This document shows, in pieces, positions 35,375 to 47,641 of a DNA stretch of 64,000 nucleotides. Each line of letters begins with the position of its first letter. Position 1 is the first letter of the stretch. The notes beneath the pieces are model-generated. The model worked only from the letters and a program-made list of their open reading frames with translations. It was not told where the DNA came from and ran no database searches. The stretch covers positions 90,311 to 154,310 of the forward strand of contig JAAEAF010002579.1 of the NCBI GenBank assembly GCA_011037195.1, in the 5' to 3' direction. The translations under genes were made by a program, and so were the position numbers. The stretch is from Triatoma infestans (lineage: Eukaryota > Arthropoda > Insecta > Hemiptera > Reduviidae).

Positions 35375-36215
35375 GTGAATTCCTTAGAGAAATTTTTGTG
35401 AGTGATTAACATCAATTTTATTTTGCCCCACTAGTCTTAATGACGAAATACAAAATGGCGGACTTACACTGGATCTTAATGTTTCCGCCTAATTCTGTTT
35501 TGCCTTCTTTTTTAACATTGGAATGAAAATTCTGAGTATTTCTCTTTATAGCTCACATTAATTTTATGAAATAGTAAATAATATGTTAGAAATAACTTGA
35601 TTTTTTGCATCTTTTTAATAAAACATTTTTATTGCACAATTTGATAATTTTTAAAAAATACCTACGAAGGAAAAATTAGTAAAAAAATTTTAAACTAGAT
35701 TTTTCACAGAAATAATTACCTACAAATAATTAGCCAATCCACACTGTAGAAGTGGACACTGCCAAATGTGGGCGTGGATAACAAGATAATTTCAAATTTC
35801 TGACTGGCCTAACATACACCCACATTTGGCACCTTCACTTCTACACTGTGATTGGTAATTATTTGTAGCTAATTATTTCTATGAGAAATCTAGTTTAGAA
35901 AGTTTTCACTAAATTTTTCTTCGTAAGTAGGTATTTTATAAATTATCGAATTCTGCAATAAACATTTTTTATAAAAAAAATGCAAAAAATCAATCTATTT
36001 CTAACATAATACTTATTTACAAAGACTTACAAAGAAAAAATTTAGCAATTTCATTCCATTGTTGTAAAAAAAAAAGCAAAAGAAAATAGGCAGAGAAATG
36101 TAAGATTCGCCATTTTGTATTTGGCAGTTTTATATATACTAATGGGACAAAATAAAATTGATGTTAAACACCCACAATAATTTCTCCAAGGAACTGATAA
36201 TATTTATTTTCAAGT
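35375..36215. mobile_element. very long foldback, arms about 400 bases, spacer about 40
   Basis: Left arm about 35375-35775, right arm about 35815-36215. Landmark pairs: outer CCTTAGAGAAATTTTTGTGA against TTCTCCAAGGAA; CATCAATTTTATTTTG against CAAAATAAAATTGATG; AAATACAAAATGGCG against CGCCATTTTGTATTT; inner AGTGGACACTGCCAAATGTG against CACATTTGGCACCTTCACTT. The arms differ by scattered substitutions and small indels. There is no open frame, no ribozyme motif and no relation to the other foldbacks. It would form a long hairpin if transcribed. Confidence 0.9.
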
Positions 36216-36219
36216 TCTG

Positions 36220-36660
36220 ACTGACTTTTCAAGTCCTTGCCTAAGTAAACAGTTATTATGAACGTGTCGTAAGGAGAGATGTTTGTTGTAACCAACCTGT
36301 TTCTTGTTAGTCTTGCTTTGGCTTTCGTCACTATCTTGAAATGGGTCTATTGTACCCATTGTACTATGGGTGAAATGTCAGTTTATAAGAAATCACTGAT
36401 ACGGTCTCAATCCAGAAAATATAAGTGTTTCGCATGAGAATGGCCACGGAAGCCTTAAAACATCATATCCCTCCGAATCCTATCCATCCGGCCGATACTG
36501 CTAATCTCATTCCTGCGAGAATATTCGATCGAACTCTGATAGATAGATAAGTATCTTTCCTCGTCTCAAACTTCATTTATCATTGTAACACATTTTCTTT
36601 TATTATGTTTTGTTCATGTAGGAGTTAAAGGGACAAATAAATTTAACAAAAGAATTTTTT
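36220..36660. other. unannotated, partly GC-balanced
   Basis: 36340-36362 holds the imperfect palindrome TACCCATTGTACTATGGGTG. 36430-36545 has a short open frame reading MRMATEALKHHIPPNPIHPA and on to IPARIFDRTL; it has unusual composition for the region but I cannot place it. Confidence 0.3.
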
Positions 36661-36664
36661 TTAA

Positions 36665-37095
36665 AAATTTATTTCTCTTTGAATCTCTTATGGAAAATTC
36701 TCACGAGTTTCTCTTACTGCAATTTTCTTTGTTCTAAATGATAAATTTCCTTTAGACTTAAAATTTTAGAGTTGCTTTTAATATCATATAACTGAGGAAT
36801 TATATTTTATACAGAAATAGCTATTTCTTAAGTATCTGTGTAATCTTAACTGTGAAACTTATTTCAAATCTCCCTAAGACTCCTCTAAAATACAATTTCC
36901 CCCAAGTTTGAAATAAAAGGATAATCCTGTAATTGAGATTCGGAAAAAAAAATAGTTGAACCTGTTTTTGAAAAAACCAAGAAAAACTGAGAAAAAACAA
37001 AAAAACAATTCAATAAAGTACATTGATGATAACCAACAGAATATCAAGTTTGAACTTTCAGCAATTTTTCTTCTGGAAATATTTCAACCTGATAT
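36665..37095 (-). repeat. Rep-A copy
   Basis: CTCACGAGTTTCTCTTACTG at the right end of the family in minus orientation, then ACAATTTCCCCCAAGTTTGA, and AACAGAATATCAAGTTTGAA at the left side. Confidence 0.6.
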
Positions 37096-37099
37096 CCTC

Positions 37100-37945
37100 T
37101 GTGCGCTTACTTAAAAATCAGAACCGTAAATATCTATATCTGTTTTGTTTTTTTCTTATTGAAGTATCCCTCCAGAATGAGCTACATTAACTACATGTTC
37201 CATTGGTGATATTGCATGTATTAGAAGACCTATATCTGTAAATGTTTTCATGTTACATTTGTTTTTCTGAAAACATGCATAAACCAAAAGGCAAATAAGC
37301 ACTTGCTGTTTTAAAAAGTTTAGGTCAGGACCCTTTTATTGATAATTCCTTTTAGCATTTTTTGTCGTATTGATTTCCAAAGTAGATAAACTTTATTAAA
37401 AAAAGAAAAAAAAGAAAATGACGATTGTAGTCATTTAATAAAAACCTAAAACTCTATTTGAACTTATGCCAGAATTTAAGAATAAAAAAAAGAAAAAAAG
37501 AGGACATTATAATAGTTAAAGTAGTTTTTAAACAATATTCAAAAACTTTTACCCTGACCAATAACTACTATTATTCTGGTGCCAAGAATAATGCAATTGA
37601 AATCTCTTAACTAATGAAATTCCTTTCAACTTACATATCTCTCTCTCTCTTAAGGAGTTATTCGAAGTAGGAGAGAACTATTATGGACTAAAAATAGAAA
37701 ACCAGCAGTTTAATTCTATTGCAGATAAAATATCTTTTATGTCCTAATATATATACAAACTAGGAAATTAAATTTAAAAATAAAATATACTGTTGGATTA
37801 TTGTTATTTAATAGCTTTCAATATACAGTATTTCAAGAAATAGTGGCTAATGGTATGGAGATAAGTGTCCATGAAAGCAAAATTGTAGAATGTGCTCAGT
37901 AGAGTAAAATGTCAGGTATTGTGGTTGGTTGCGCAGAGCTGGAAA
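37100..37945. other. unannotated AT-rich spacer
   Basis: A-rich runs at 37398-37413 and 37486-37500 and a short CT tract at 37639-37650. Confidence 0.35.
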
Positions 37946-37948
37946 ACA

Positions 37949-38241
37949 TCAGAGATATTTTTCGTGATTGCCTGCTTCTTTTTGTGGTCATCGACCAGTT
38001 TCGGGCGTTTGCCTATCATTAGGATGCTTTTTGTCAAACAGTGTGATTTGCACACAGGAAATTTAGTTGACACATTCGACTTAGTTGATACGAGTGTATC
38101 AACTAAATTTGCTCTGTGCAAATCTATATTATCACACTGTTTTTGACAAACAGCATCCTGATGATAGGCGAACGCCCGTAACCGTTCGATGACCACAAAA
38201 AGAAGCAGGCTATCACAGAAAATATCTCTGATAAAAATGTC
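37949..38241. mobile_element. foldback with two facing, mutated hammerhead-like motifs
   Basis: A near-perfect palindrome centred near 38093; outer landmarks ATCAGAGATATTTTTCGTGA / ATATCTCTGAT. Each arm carries the same ribozyme-like unit. In the right arm (38154-38191, plus): CATC, CTGATGA, stem II GGCG-AA-CGCC, but GTAA in place of GAAA, then GATG pairing CATC. In the left arm (37989-38026, minus): CTAATGA in place of CTGATGA, then GAAA, CTGGTC and GATG. Each copy therefore has one core change, and the unmutated consensus inferred by comparing the two arms fits a hammerhead. The short open frames across it are by-products. Confidence 0.75.
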
Positions 38242-38244
38242 AGT

Positions 38245-39885
38245 TTTCTGAGTTCGATTCCTGATGCTTGCCTAGACGCTAATCATGTGGGGACTATCAT
38301 GCACATCCGGAAGTTCCTTCTGTTTTTCATAACAATTCAAACAGGATTATCAGAAAACGTTGAAAGTAATCAGCTTCAAATTATACGCACAAGTACACTT
38401 ACTTACTGGACATGCCTCGTATTCAAAAATTTTAAAGTTTATACTACGGACAACAGATTATTTTCAATACTCTAATTTTCAATGTTCTAAAAAGTAAAGG
38501 CCTTAGCGTTTTCACTAAATGGAACTGCCGAAACGATCTTTCTAGCAGAATAATGGCCAGAAATCTCTTAAGCACCATTCTGAGAAAGTCAAAGCTCATT
38601 GACTTTACTATTAATACACTTATACTACATTATATATAATACAGTGTAATATCAATTATGTTGTATTATATATAAATTTCCGGCAAGAAAGTGCTAGAAT
38701 CCAGAAGTTGATTTAATTTATCAGGAAAACTGTATTTAATCTAAGTAATCAAACCTTTACCGATAATCCATCCCAACGTCTGAAGTGTCAGTGGCCCCAT
38801 GACCTTTTAAATTAACTTCAACGCCATGAAGTAATACCACTGGGTATTTTCTTCACATGTCATTCATGTCATGTAAATATTCACCACATTTGCTTATTGT
38901 ATCTGTTGTACAGTTGCAAATAAATTATTGAATGAGATAATCTAAGTACTCTTTAAGAGACTACAAGGGAAGTCGAAGATTGCAAACAGGAAATAGTAAA
39001 AAATAAGTATCATGGAGTTTATAGCATTTGCAAGATATTTCGAAGCATAAATTAATTATGCCGATTTTCATGAAATTTTCAGTGAATTTTGCAAGGAAAA
39101 GCAAAGAAAAATTAGCGTTACAGAAGTTGTTAAAATCTAATTTCATTATTACCTATATATGTGTAACAAGGTATTCCAAAATTGAAGGAAAAGGTAGGTA
39201 TTGAAGTGAGGTTGCAAAAAACCATGTAATATATGTATACTTGCCTCGGATGAATACGATCTTGAATATATGATGGGAAAAGTTGATTGAATCATTTTCT
39301 TACTAGGGGATTTAGAGGTCTACTGTAAAAAAAATAGGGTATATGGTAACCTTCAGTTGGCCTCTTTGCCAACAATCGTAACCTACAATGATTGCAAAAT
39401 ACTTCAGTGGTTGGTTTTCCCAAAATTGATCTCTTGATCTGGATATACTTAAGAATATTTCACAACTTTTCTTTTACAGCAGCAAAATATCAAATTTTCC
39501 TCAAACTTTTTATAATATTATAAAATATTAATATTTAGTTGCTGACAATATTATAATTAGTTAGATTGCCAAGCATATAAAGACTTCCGCTGTCTTTGTT
39601 CGAGAGAAAAATGAAAAACCCTGATGATGAAATTTGCTTTTCCATATCAATGTTCATAATCACGCTCACGCGCAGACACACAGATCAGAAAAAAAATCTA
39701 AGAACTGAATCTAAAAATCCAGTGCGCTGAAAAGGTACAATTTAAGCTCTAGCATTGCTGTTGAATATTTGAATTTAAATTACAGTTGAAATTAAAACAG
39801 CATAAATATAGCTGAGTATTTATAATGGACGAATTTTGTTACTAACTGAAAGTTTTAACACTCGAAGAAACCGTGAATATAATCA
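38245..39885. other. unannotated spacer
   Basis: Small direct words around TATATATAATACAGTG (38629-38645) only. No gene or repeat identified. Confidence 0.35.
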
Positions 39886-39889
39886 ATCA

Positions 39890-40130
39890 TTTTCAAAAAT
39901 AAAAAACTAAAAATACTCACACAAACTTTCTCTTAATAAATTTATTAGAATTATATTGACAATTTTTGTTTGAACTTGGAATTTTTACTCCAAGTATATT
40001 GCCCTAACATAAATATGGGAGGATACATCTTTGTTACCATGTGAGCATGTGAAATCTAATGCCAACGAGTAATCAGAACCCTCTAAAATTCATAGTTTGA
40101 CTTGATTCCCCAATAAAAGGAGCAACCTTT
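39890..40130 (-). repeat. Rep-A right-end fragment
   Basis: ATACTCACACAAACTTTCTC then TTAATAAATTT, followed by GAACTTGGAATTTTTACTCC and a CCTCTAAAATTCATAGTTTG block. Confidence 0.5.
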
Positions 40131-40305
40131 TTGTTAGAAGTAGTGGTGTAAGATAAGTAACAAGCACTTGTGATGTCCTAGGTGGCGTGTAGGGTGTAAA
40201 ATTAGGTGATGATTCCTGACAGCTGGTTCTGAAAAGTGTATGTTTTTGGCATATGGTATAGTTTCAACAAATCATCTGAAGACTTGAGTTTGCAAAGTTG
40301 GAAAT

Positions 40306-40572
40306 CATCAAGGGATTTTTTCGTGATAATAGCCTGCTTCCTTTTTGTAGTCATTAAGTGATTTCGAACGTAGACTTGCACAGAGTAAAATCATATGCGT
40401 GTGTGTGTGTGTGTCTGAGTAATCAATAGTGGATAAACTGACTTTTGTTCTGTAGCAAGTCTGTGTTTTTCATACTATTTACCAAGACATCCTGATGATA
40501 ATCGAACGTCAGAAAACGGTCCATGACCACAAAATGAAGCAGGATTTAATGGAAAACAGCTTATAATCATCT
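40306..40572. mobile_element. decayed foldback of the 38-kb ribozyme-like family
   Basis: Left arm TAGCCTGCTTCCTTTTTGTA mirrors right arm CACAAAATGAAGCAGG. Right-arm motif at 40487-40525: ACATC, CTGATGA (40492-40498), a broken stem II, GAAA (40512-40515) with an extra A, GGTC, CATG. The left-arm copy is shorter and has lost the box. A GT tract (40399-40414) lies in the loop. Confidence 0.65.
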
Positions 40573-40579
40573 AAAGAGT

Positions 40580-42340
40580 AGTTAAAGACTGGTTTTAGCC
40601 GTTGACAAGTTCCCTTATTATTCAGTTCAGATTATCTCTTAATATTCCTTCTTCAGCTTATTAGAGATGAAAAAACGCAGGTCGTCTTTTAACCCAGATT
40701 ATGTCTAGATTCTGGCGGTATGGCGGAACATTCTGGTTAGTTATGGTGGTAACGCCTAGAGAGCCTTTTTGGAACACTTGTTAAAAACTGTTTTTAGCTA
40801 GTGAAAAGATAAGTTTTTAATCAGTTTTTATTCCACTCTACCCTTACTCCACCTCGCTAATGGCCTTAGAAAGGCATGACTTTACTTCCTCCCAGAGTTG
40901 TTCCTTTGAGGCAGTTATATGAGGATAGACAAGCTCGTCCTGATATCCTGTCTAACTTGAGGATTTCCTCAACTATTTAGTTGTAGTGGAATGATGATGC
41001 CTGACAAGCCTCTGTAAATATTTTTTTTTGGAATGTATTTCCACCATATTTCCCTAACTTTCCAACATTTATAAATTAACCCTGCAAAAAATGATTTAAT
41101 AATGCATAGTTTGGAAATATAGAGTATTTGGGTTGATGAAACTTAACTTTAATTCCCTTTATCCCCAATTTTTTTCCTGTTCAATGAAGGAACTAAAAGG
41201 AAACAAAAAGTCAAAAGAAAAATACAGTTTATTCATTTGTCATTCGTTATAATGAAGTTATTTTTCCAAAAGGGACTTACAGACCGTACAGACAAACTTA
41301 TAATAGGAAATCATGACAAAAATGTTTCTCCAATCAACTAGTCTCTTTGTTATAAAATATATTAAAAAAAAAAACAAAAACAACATAAAATACGATAAAA
41401 CAAAGTTCTGCAAACCAACAACAACCTCCTTTGTTTACCACCCTCCCGCCGCCATCACTATAACAACAACTCCTACCCTACCAGTACGTCATACTCTAGA
41501 GGATTTTCACTGAACAATTTATAATGAATGAATATCTCCTACTCTTCTTCCATTAAACTTTAATAACGAAGAAAAACAGATGTAAAGAAAATTACTCAAG
41601 GCAATCAGTTTTCTAGAAAATGAGTTTCTGTTTTTATTTATTTATTTATTTTTTTAATTTTTATTTTTAAATTTTTTATTTATTTCTTTCTTAGTCAACA
41701 GTTTTCAACTCAAATTATTCCTCTTCAAAAACTTTGAAATGTCAATAATTTAAACCAATGGTTATTTAAGACTCAAATTGAAACAAAATGTATAAAAAAA
41801 CATTACTATATAAAAGTAAATATTCTATAAAAATAATAAATAATAAAAGATTTGTTGAATATGTGAATATTTTCTTCAACTAAGAAACAGAAAACACGAT
41901 TAATTCTTATAACGAGGATTGGGACTGTTCGGAGCGCCTCTACTTATATATGTACCCTCTTCCTAGATACGGTGGCGTGTATCTGTATAGAGATTTAGAC
42001 TTGCTTTTCCTCTTTAAAAATTAGCGTACAAAGTGTATTTGCTATGACAACTTAGTGTTTTATCTATACGCTAAAAGCATTCTATATACATGTACATTAC
42101 GGACTATACATATTATATCAATGTGTAATATATTCCTCGATCGTTAAATGTTTGTTTTTGATGTCTTCGTGACTGATGAGTACGCTGTGTGTCCCAGCAA
42201 CTCAACTTAGTTGAGGCCTCAACTGGCCCAAGGCCGTCTCTCTACCATTATTTATAGATAATAGTACTGGATAATAAATTGTGAATGACACTTTAGAGGG
42301 ATGATTTAACACCAAACATCAACTCCCAGTAGTTTAAATC
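40580..42340. other. unannotated spacer
   Basis: T/A-rich low-complexity at 41632-41690. A 66-residue frame at 41313-41513 is Lys/Asn/Thr-rich without motif. Confidence 0.35.
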
Positions 42341-42344
42341 AAAT

Positions 42345-42660
42345 CCTTGTAAGCCTCGTTGTCGAGAAAAATTGCAAGAACTAAAAAAAAGAAAAAAAAA
42401 ATCCATTTATCAAGCGCATTTCCGGTTGAAAGATTTTGGCATAATAATTTCCTGTCGTTTCTCCAATCATCATCACCGGAAGAGGAAATCAAGTTTGAGC
42501 TACTTGCAATTTTTCATTTTATATATACAAACACGCAAAAAACACCAGGCTAATTTCTAAAAACTCACTACTGCCTTAGAACATGTATTTCCGGTAAAAA
42601 ATTGAATTTTCTACATTTGACACAATCGCTATATTTCCTCTTAGAGCAATATAGAAAGTA
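42345..42660 (-). repeat. Rep-A left portion
   Basis: GCGCATTTCCGGTTGAAAGA, then GAACATGTATTTCCGGTAAA and the end TTTGACACAATCGCTATATT, CCTCTTAGAGCAATATAGAA. Confidence 0.65.
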
Positions 42661-42669
42661 AAAAAATAA

Positions 42670-43185
42670 ATAAATAAAATACTTTGAATAAACTTGCAAT
42701 GCAAACAAATAATAAACCACAAACAACTAGAAACTAATATATCAATAGAAAGCCCTTCCCCTCACAAAAAAAAAAGTTACTAAAAGATGTCTGAACTTAT
42801 AAAAAGTAGAATTGCTCCACAAGTAAGTTAAACAAGAAGAGAGTGTTGTGGAAAAAATAGAAGAACCTTGTATCTCAGTCTACGACAAACTTTGGTTTTT
42901 CTTCGTTTCTTAGTTTAACGCTAAAACCAAAGCATTATAAATTCCAAGTTTGTAACACTATCCACTTATAGCAAGGCAAAAGCGAAAAGTTAAACAATCG
43001 TCAGGACAAAAGTAACAGAACAAGCAAGTGATTCAAGTTTAAAGTTGTACTGGTGTACAGTATATACAGTGAATACTAAGCCATATACATTAAAACATAA
43101 AAAAAAGAAAACACAGAAAACAACCGAAGGATGAAAAAAAAAATTGTTCACAATCGTTTTATTATTTGCCTGTATTTTATATTTT
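42670..43185. other. unannotated spacer
   Basis: A-rich; no family assigned. Confidence 0.35.
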
Positions 43186-43187
43186 CT

Positions 43188-44291
43188 CTTACGTGTTCCT
43201 GTAAGAAGAAGTAGTGCTGCGATCGTGTCGAATTTTCGAAATGTGTTTTCACTGGAAATACATGTTGTGAGGTCACTTGAGCACGAAAAAAATCTGGTGT
43301 GAAACACTCACACGACTTTCTCTTACTCCAGTTCTCAAAATTATAATCGAAAAATTTTATAGTTCGTGTACCAAATTTAATGAAATACGTCGAAAACTGA
43401 AAAAACTGTTCAGTAAAAGCAAGCTTCCGGTTTACTGATTTTCTTGAAACTCGAAATTTTGGTCATCTATTTATTTCTAATTCATTTTTTTTGGATGATA
43501 GGATTGTAAAATCAACTATGATACCACTTTAGACAAAAACATAACCCTACCCCTCCCCTAAAAGTGCCCTTAAATGAATTTTTCCAGAGAAACGTTTCAA
43601 ATAAAAGTTGTAGATCTTAGTATGTTTAGTTTATATAAGAAGATTCACGGAAATCGTCGGAACCATTTTTGAGAAAATTGCGACAAAATGAAAAAATCAT
43701 TTAGGAAAGTGAAAAAATCATTATGAAAGTAAACGCACTTCCGGTTATCCGATTTTCTCAAACTCGGAATTCAAATATATTCAATTCTAATTAACATTAT
43801 TTAGATGACAGACTTGTCTAATAAACTGAAATACCACTTTTGATGAAAAGCTTACCCCAACCCTCCCCAATAACTGCCCTTAAATGAATTTTTCCAGAGA
43901 AATATTTCAAATAAAAGTTGCAGCTCTTTGTATGTGTAGTGGATGTACCAAGTTTGAAGAAAATCGTCGTAGCCATTTTTGAGAAAAACGCAAAAAAGTA
44001 AATAAAACATCTAGTAAAGTGGTACTTCCGGTTGAGGAATTTCGACAGATAACGTAGGGTCGGATCTCATGGTGATACCTAAACGGAATATTAAGTTTCA
44101 ACTTTCTACGGTTTTTCGTTTTTGAGCTATGGTGTTCACATACACACACCACCACACACTCAGAACATTTGCTAAAAACCACTTTTTTGGACTCAGGGGA
44201 CCTCAAAACGGATATTTCCGGTGAAAACTCGATATCCAAAATTTGACACGATTACAATACTTCTTCTTACTAGGAGTAAGAGAAAGTAAAA
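43188..44291 (-). repeat. Rep-A, full copy with duplicated internal unit
   Basis: A plus-oriented left-end scrap (43188-43290, GTAAGAAGAAGTAGTGCTGC) is joined to a complete minus copy: GTGTGAAACACTCACACGAC at 43297-43316, then two tandem internal units beginning TTAAATGAATTTTTCCAGAG at about 43571 and 43871 (300 bases apart), and the left end GACACGATTACAATACTTCT then TAGGAGTAAGAGAAAGT to 44288. Confidence 0.8.
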
Positions 44292-44604
44292 CAATGCTAT
44301 TCCGATATAGGCATTTCGACAAAAATCATAGGCCAAATTCATTAATCGTACCCAACCATATTTAGCGATCATCTACACTGGAAATGAGAAAACCTGCGAA
44401 ATCCAATGAAAATAAGATCCAGAAATAAATTGCAGTATTATAAACAGATTTGCACAAACATGGTTAATATTATAGTAGATCCAATCAACAGTTCAATACC
44501 TGGAGGGTTAACTGTAATCATGAGTTCTGGCCATCTTCAATCATTACCCGTGATCTGAATAATGATGCAGTAAGGCGTTTCCTTCGCTAACCCTGAGACA
44601 ACAA

Positions 44605-45590
44605 CAGTAATATTTGTTTTTTTCTTTCTCTTACTCCCAGTTAGAGGAAATACTGTAATCGTGTCAAATCTTCGATATCGAGATTTCACCGGAAATATCC
44701 GTGGTGAGGTCCCCTGAGTCCAAAAAAGTGGTTTTTAGTAAATGGTGTGTCTGTGTGTGTTTTATGTATATGAACAGCATAGCTCAAAAACAAAAAACTG
44801 TAGAAAGTTGAAACTTGATATTCCGTTTAGTGTCACCATGGGATCTGATTGTACGTTACCTGTCAAAATTCCTTAACCGGAAGTAACACTTTGAAGTTGG
44901 TTTTTTTCCTTTTGGCGATTTTCTTAAAAATGGCTCCGACGATTTTCTTCCAACTTGGTATATCAACTACACACACAAAGAGCTACAACTTTTATTTGAA
45001 ACATTTCTCCGGAAAAATTCATTTCAGGGCAGTTTTGGGAGAGGAGTGTGGTTAAGTTTTCCTCTAAAGTGGTATTTTAGATTATTATTCAATTCTGTCA
45101 TCTAAATAATATTAATTAGAATTAAATGTGTTGTTGAAATTCCGAGTTTGAAAAATTGGATGATTGGAAATGCCTTTTTACAGAAATGTATTTTTCAGTT
45201 TTTTGGTACTTTCTCGAAAACAGCTAAAACGATTTTCTTTAAACTAGGAATGTGAAGTACACATATAAAGAGCTACAACTTTTATTTGTAACAGTTCTCC
45301 TGGTGAAGTCATTTAAGGGAGCTTTTAGGGGAGGGGTGGGGTTATGTTAATCTCTAAAGGGGTTTCATAGTTGATGATACAATTCTACCACCCAAACAAA
45401 ATTAATTAAAAATAAATAGATAACCAAATACCGAGAAAATTAGTAACCGGAAATGCGCTTTTATTGAACATTTTTTTTAGTTTTCGACAAACTCCAACGA
45501 ATTTCGTCAAATTTGGTACACAAACTTTTAAATTTGTAAATTACAATTTTGAAAACTGGAGTAAGAGAATTTTTTATGAGAATTTTTATT
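44605..45590 (+). repeat. Rep-A, full copy with tandem internal units
   Basis: Left end TTTCTTTCTCTTACTCCCAG (44622), GAGGTCCCCTGAGTCCAAAA (44706), then TACAACTTTTATTTGAAACA at 44983 and TACAACTTTTATTTGTAACA at 45271, showing internal units about 288 bases apart; right end near GGAGTAAGAGAATTT (45558). With the minus copy 300 bases to the left, this forms two full copies in opposite orientation. Confidence 0.8.
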
Positions 45591-45599
45591 GCATTTTCA

Positions 45600-45995
45600 C
45601 TTTTGAGAATTTTGCATATAGTTCTACTTTTTTTAGAAAATATACAATTGTATTAATCCTTATTTACTCTATTATTATTTTATTGCATACAATATAGGAA
45701 ATTCCATGGCAGTAAACGGTTTGTGGAATAAATAGATAAACTTGACGTGTTCCTAGCTATTGTTATATAACATGGATGTCAGTCACGTACGAGATAAATG
45801 TAATGCGAAGAAACTAAAGTTATTTATAGAACACAATATTAAAAAACAAATAATTCCATTTTTTCAGTTACCTGGCTCTAATTTCAGTTAACTTAGTACA
45901 TTAGGTAACTACAATTAATAACTAGGTGATTTCTTATGCCTTGAAAAAATATTGATATATTAGTTCGTCAAAAGGATAAAATGATATTTATTTTC
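45600..45995. other. unannotated spacer
   Basis: Phe/Tyr-coding T/A-rich sequence; nothing recognised. Confidence 0.3.
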
Positions 45996-45999
45996 TATT

Positions 46000-46700
46000 C
46001 TCTCTTACAATTGTAAGCGGAAGTATTGCGATTGTGAGCAATTTTTCAGGTGCTCAGTGTATTATATTGAAGTAAAACAGTTCTTAATCAGTCACATTTA
46101 TTTAACAAACAACAAACAGGTTATAATCTCACCAATCATCTATATTATAATCGACCATCTGATCATATGTAACACATCGATTGAAACATCAATCGATCAA
46201 TCCAACACACAATACATCATTCTCAGGGTAGAAAAAACAATATTTTTACGAAAACTCCGTTACTAGCTATAACATGTTACGCAATTTAGGATAGTTTACC
46301 TTACCAGATGATTCAAGACGAAGGATTAGTTCAAAATCCGTTAACCGGAAGTGATTTGTCATTACTGAATTATGTTTTTTCTACAGCTCTTTGACTTTTA
46401 TTTGGATTTTTTGGCGAGGAAAGTCAGATTTGATCGGATGACTCTACTTACGGTAGCGTAAAGCTTTCCAGTACCACTTAACGGTTCTGTCACTTATACC
46501 ATTAAAGATTAAGATATTATATTAAATACATCGCTGAAATTTTGAGTTTGAAGAAAATCGGTTTACCAGATAGACTGACTTTATTGATTGGGATTTTCTA
46601 AAATTTTCGTGAGTTTTTCTCGAAAAAACCTTCAAAAGAATATTTTTATATTGAATGCTAAATAAAGTATATTTGAATCTAGCATCATTGATTTTGGGGG
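46000..46700 (+). repeat. Rep-A copy with an unrelated internal stretch
   Basis: Left end TCTCTTACAATTGTAAGCGG then AAGTATTGCGATTGTGAGC. 46060-46240 does not match other copies and may be an insertion. Family sequence resumes with AAAATCCGTTAACCGGAAGT (46333) and GTTTGAAGAAAATCGGTTTA (46545). Confidence 0.6.
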
Positions 46701-46704
46701 TGTA

Positions 46705-47360
46705 CTCTAGGGCATGAATGACGTTAGACTTTGCTCTATGACGTCATCTCGCCATATAGTTCGGCTCCATTTAGGTTAATCAAATATGTTGAAAAGAGCA
46801 AGCTCAAAACAACTTTATTTACTGGTTGCTGTTAAGTTAGTAGAGAAAGTGGTGAAGGGTGGATCTGTGAGTTAATGAAATGAATCTTTCTTTTAACATT
46901 AAATAACTGAATATTTTTTCAAAACTCTGAATCACTTGGCTCAAACAAAATAATTTTGTAACGTTTACCTTAAGTACTGAATAAAAAATAAATAAATAAA
47001 TAAAAAAATAGATTTTATCCCAACTCTAGCCCTTGATGCGAGGATTCAGTGTTAGATTTCCTTGATAATTAGTGCTGACCCAGCTACCTCTGAGGGACTA
47101 CGTTAGTAGCGAAGATCAGAATTAGAATGGCAATAAAAGATCGCTGCATCTTACCAAATTCTTCCCGAAAAAAATCGCCTTTTTGGCAAACCTTGAAACT
47201 TCATGAGCTGTTCTGTTAAAATTCCAAGGCAAGAAATGACGATCTTCTTCCGAAGTCATTAAGGTTGACATAGATTATTTTTATTTAAGGTTTACTTTGG
47301 TTATCGCACTCTACTTAATTGATTTAAAAAAAAGTATACAAAAACAATTCATATTAACGA
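46705..47360. other. unannotated spacer
   Basis: Contains an AAATAAATAAATAAAT tract near 46986-47004. No gene seen. Confidence 0.35.
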
Positions 47361-47366
47361 AATAAA

Positions 47367-47601
47367 GAGTTACTAGTTACTGAGAGTTGATCGCGGACTT
47401 GGGCAGCATTTTAGGCTATTAAATAAATTTCACTATCAAGACGTTATAAAGCCAGGTGTAGTAGCTTGCCTGTTGCAATCATCAATATCCACCTTCATCC
47501 TAGAGGAGATATAAAGTAAGAGTGGTATTCCAGCTTAGAGGAGTAATGTGGTGTTGCTAACGTGTTGGTGATTTGTAAAAATATGAGATCCGGACATCAC
47601 T
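47367..47601 (+). repeat. direct repeat, first copy
   Basis: GAGTTACTAGTTACTGAGAG through CCGGACATCACT; about 90% alike by eye to 48291-48508. It has a 15-base insertion relative to the second copy just before the end. Confidence 0.9.

Positions 47602-47641
<40 letters not shown>

Noticed and set aside
40399..40414. GT tract as a regulatory element
   Set aside because: A simple repeat in the loop of a decayed foldback; nothing nearby to regulate.
43188..45590. CRISPR-like or satellite array
   Set aside because: Repeat units are about 290-300 bases, diverged and in two orientations, with discrete element ends; not short repeats with unique spacers.
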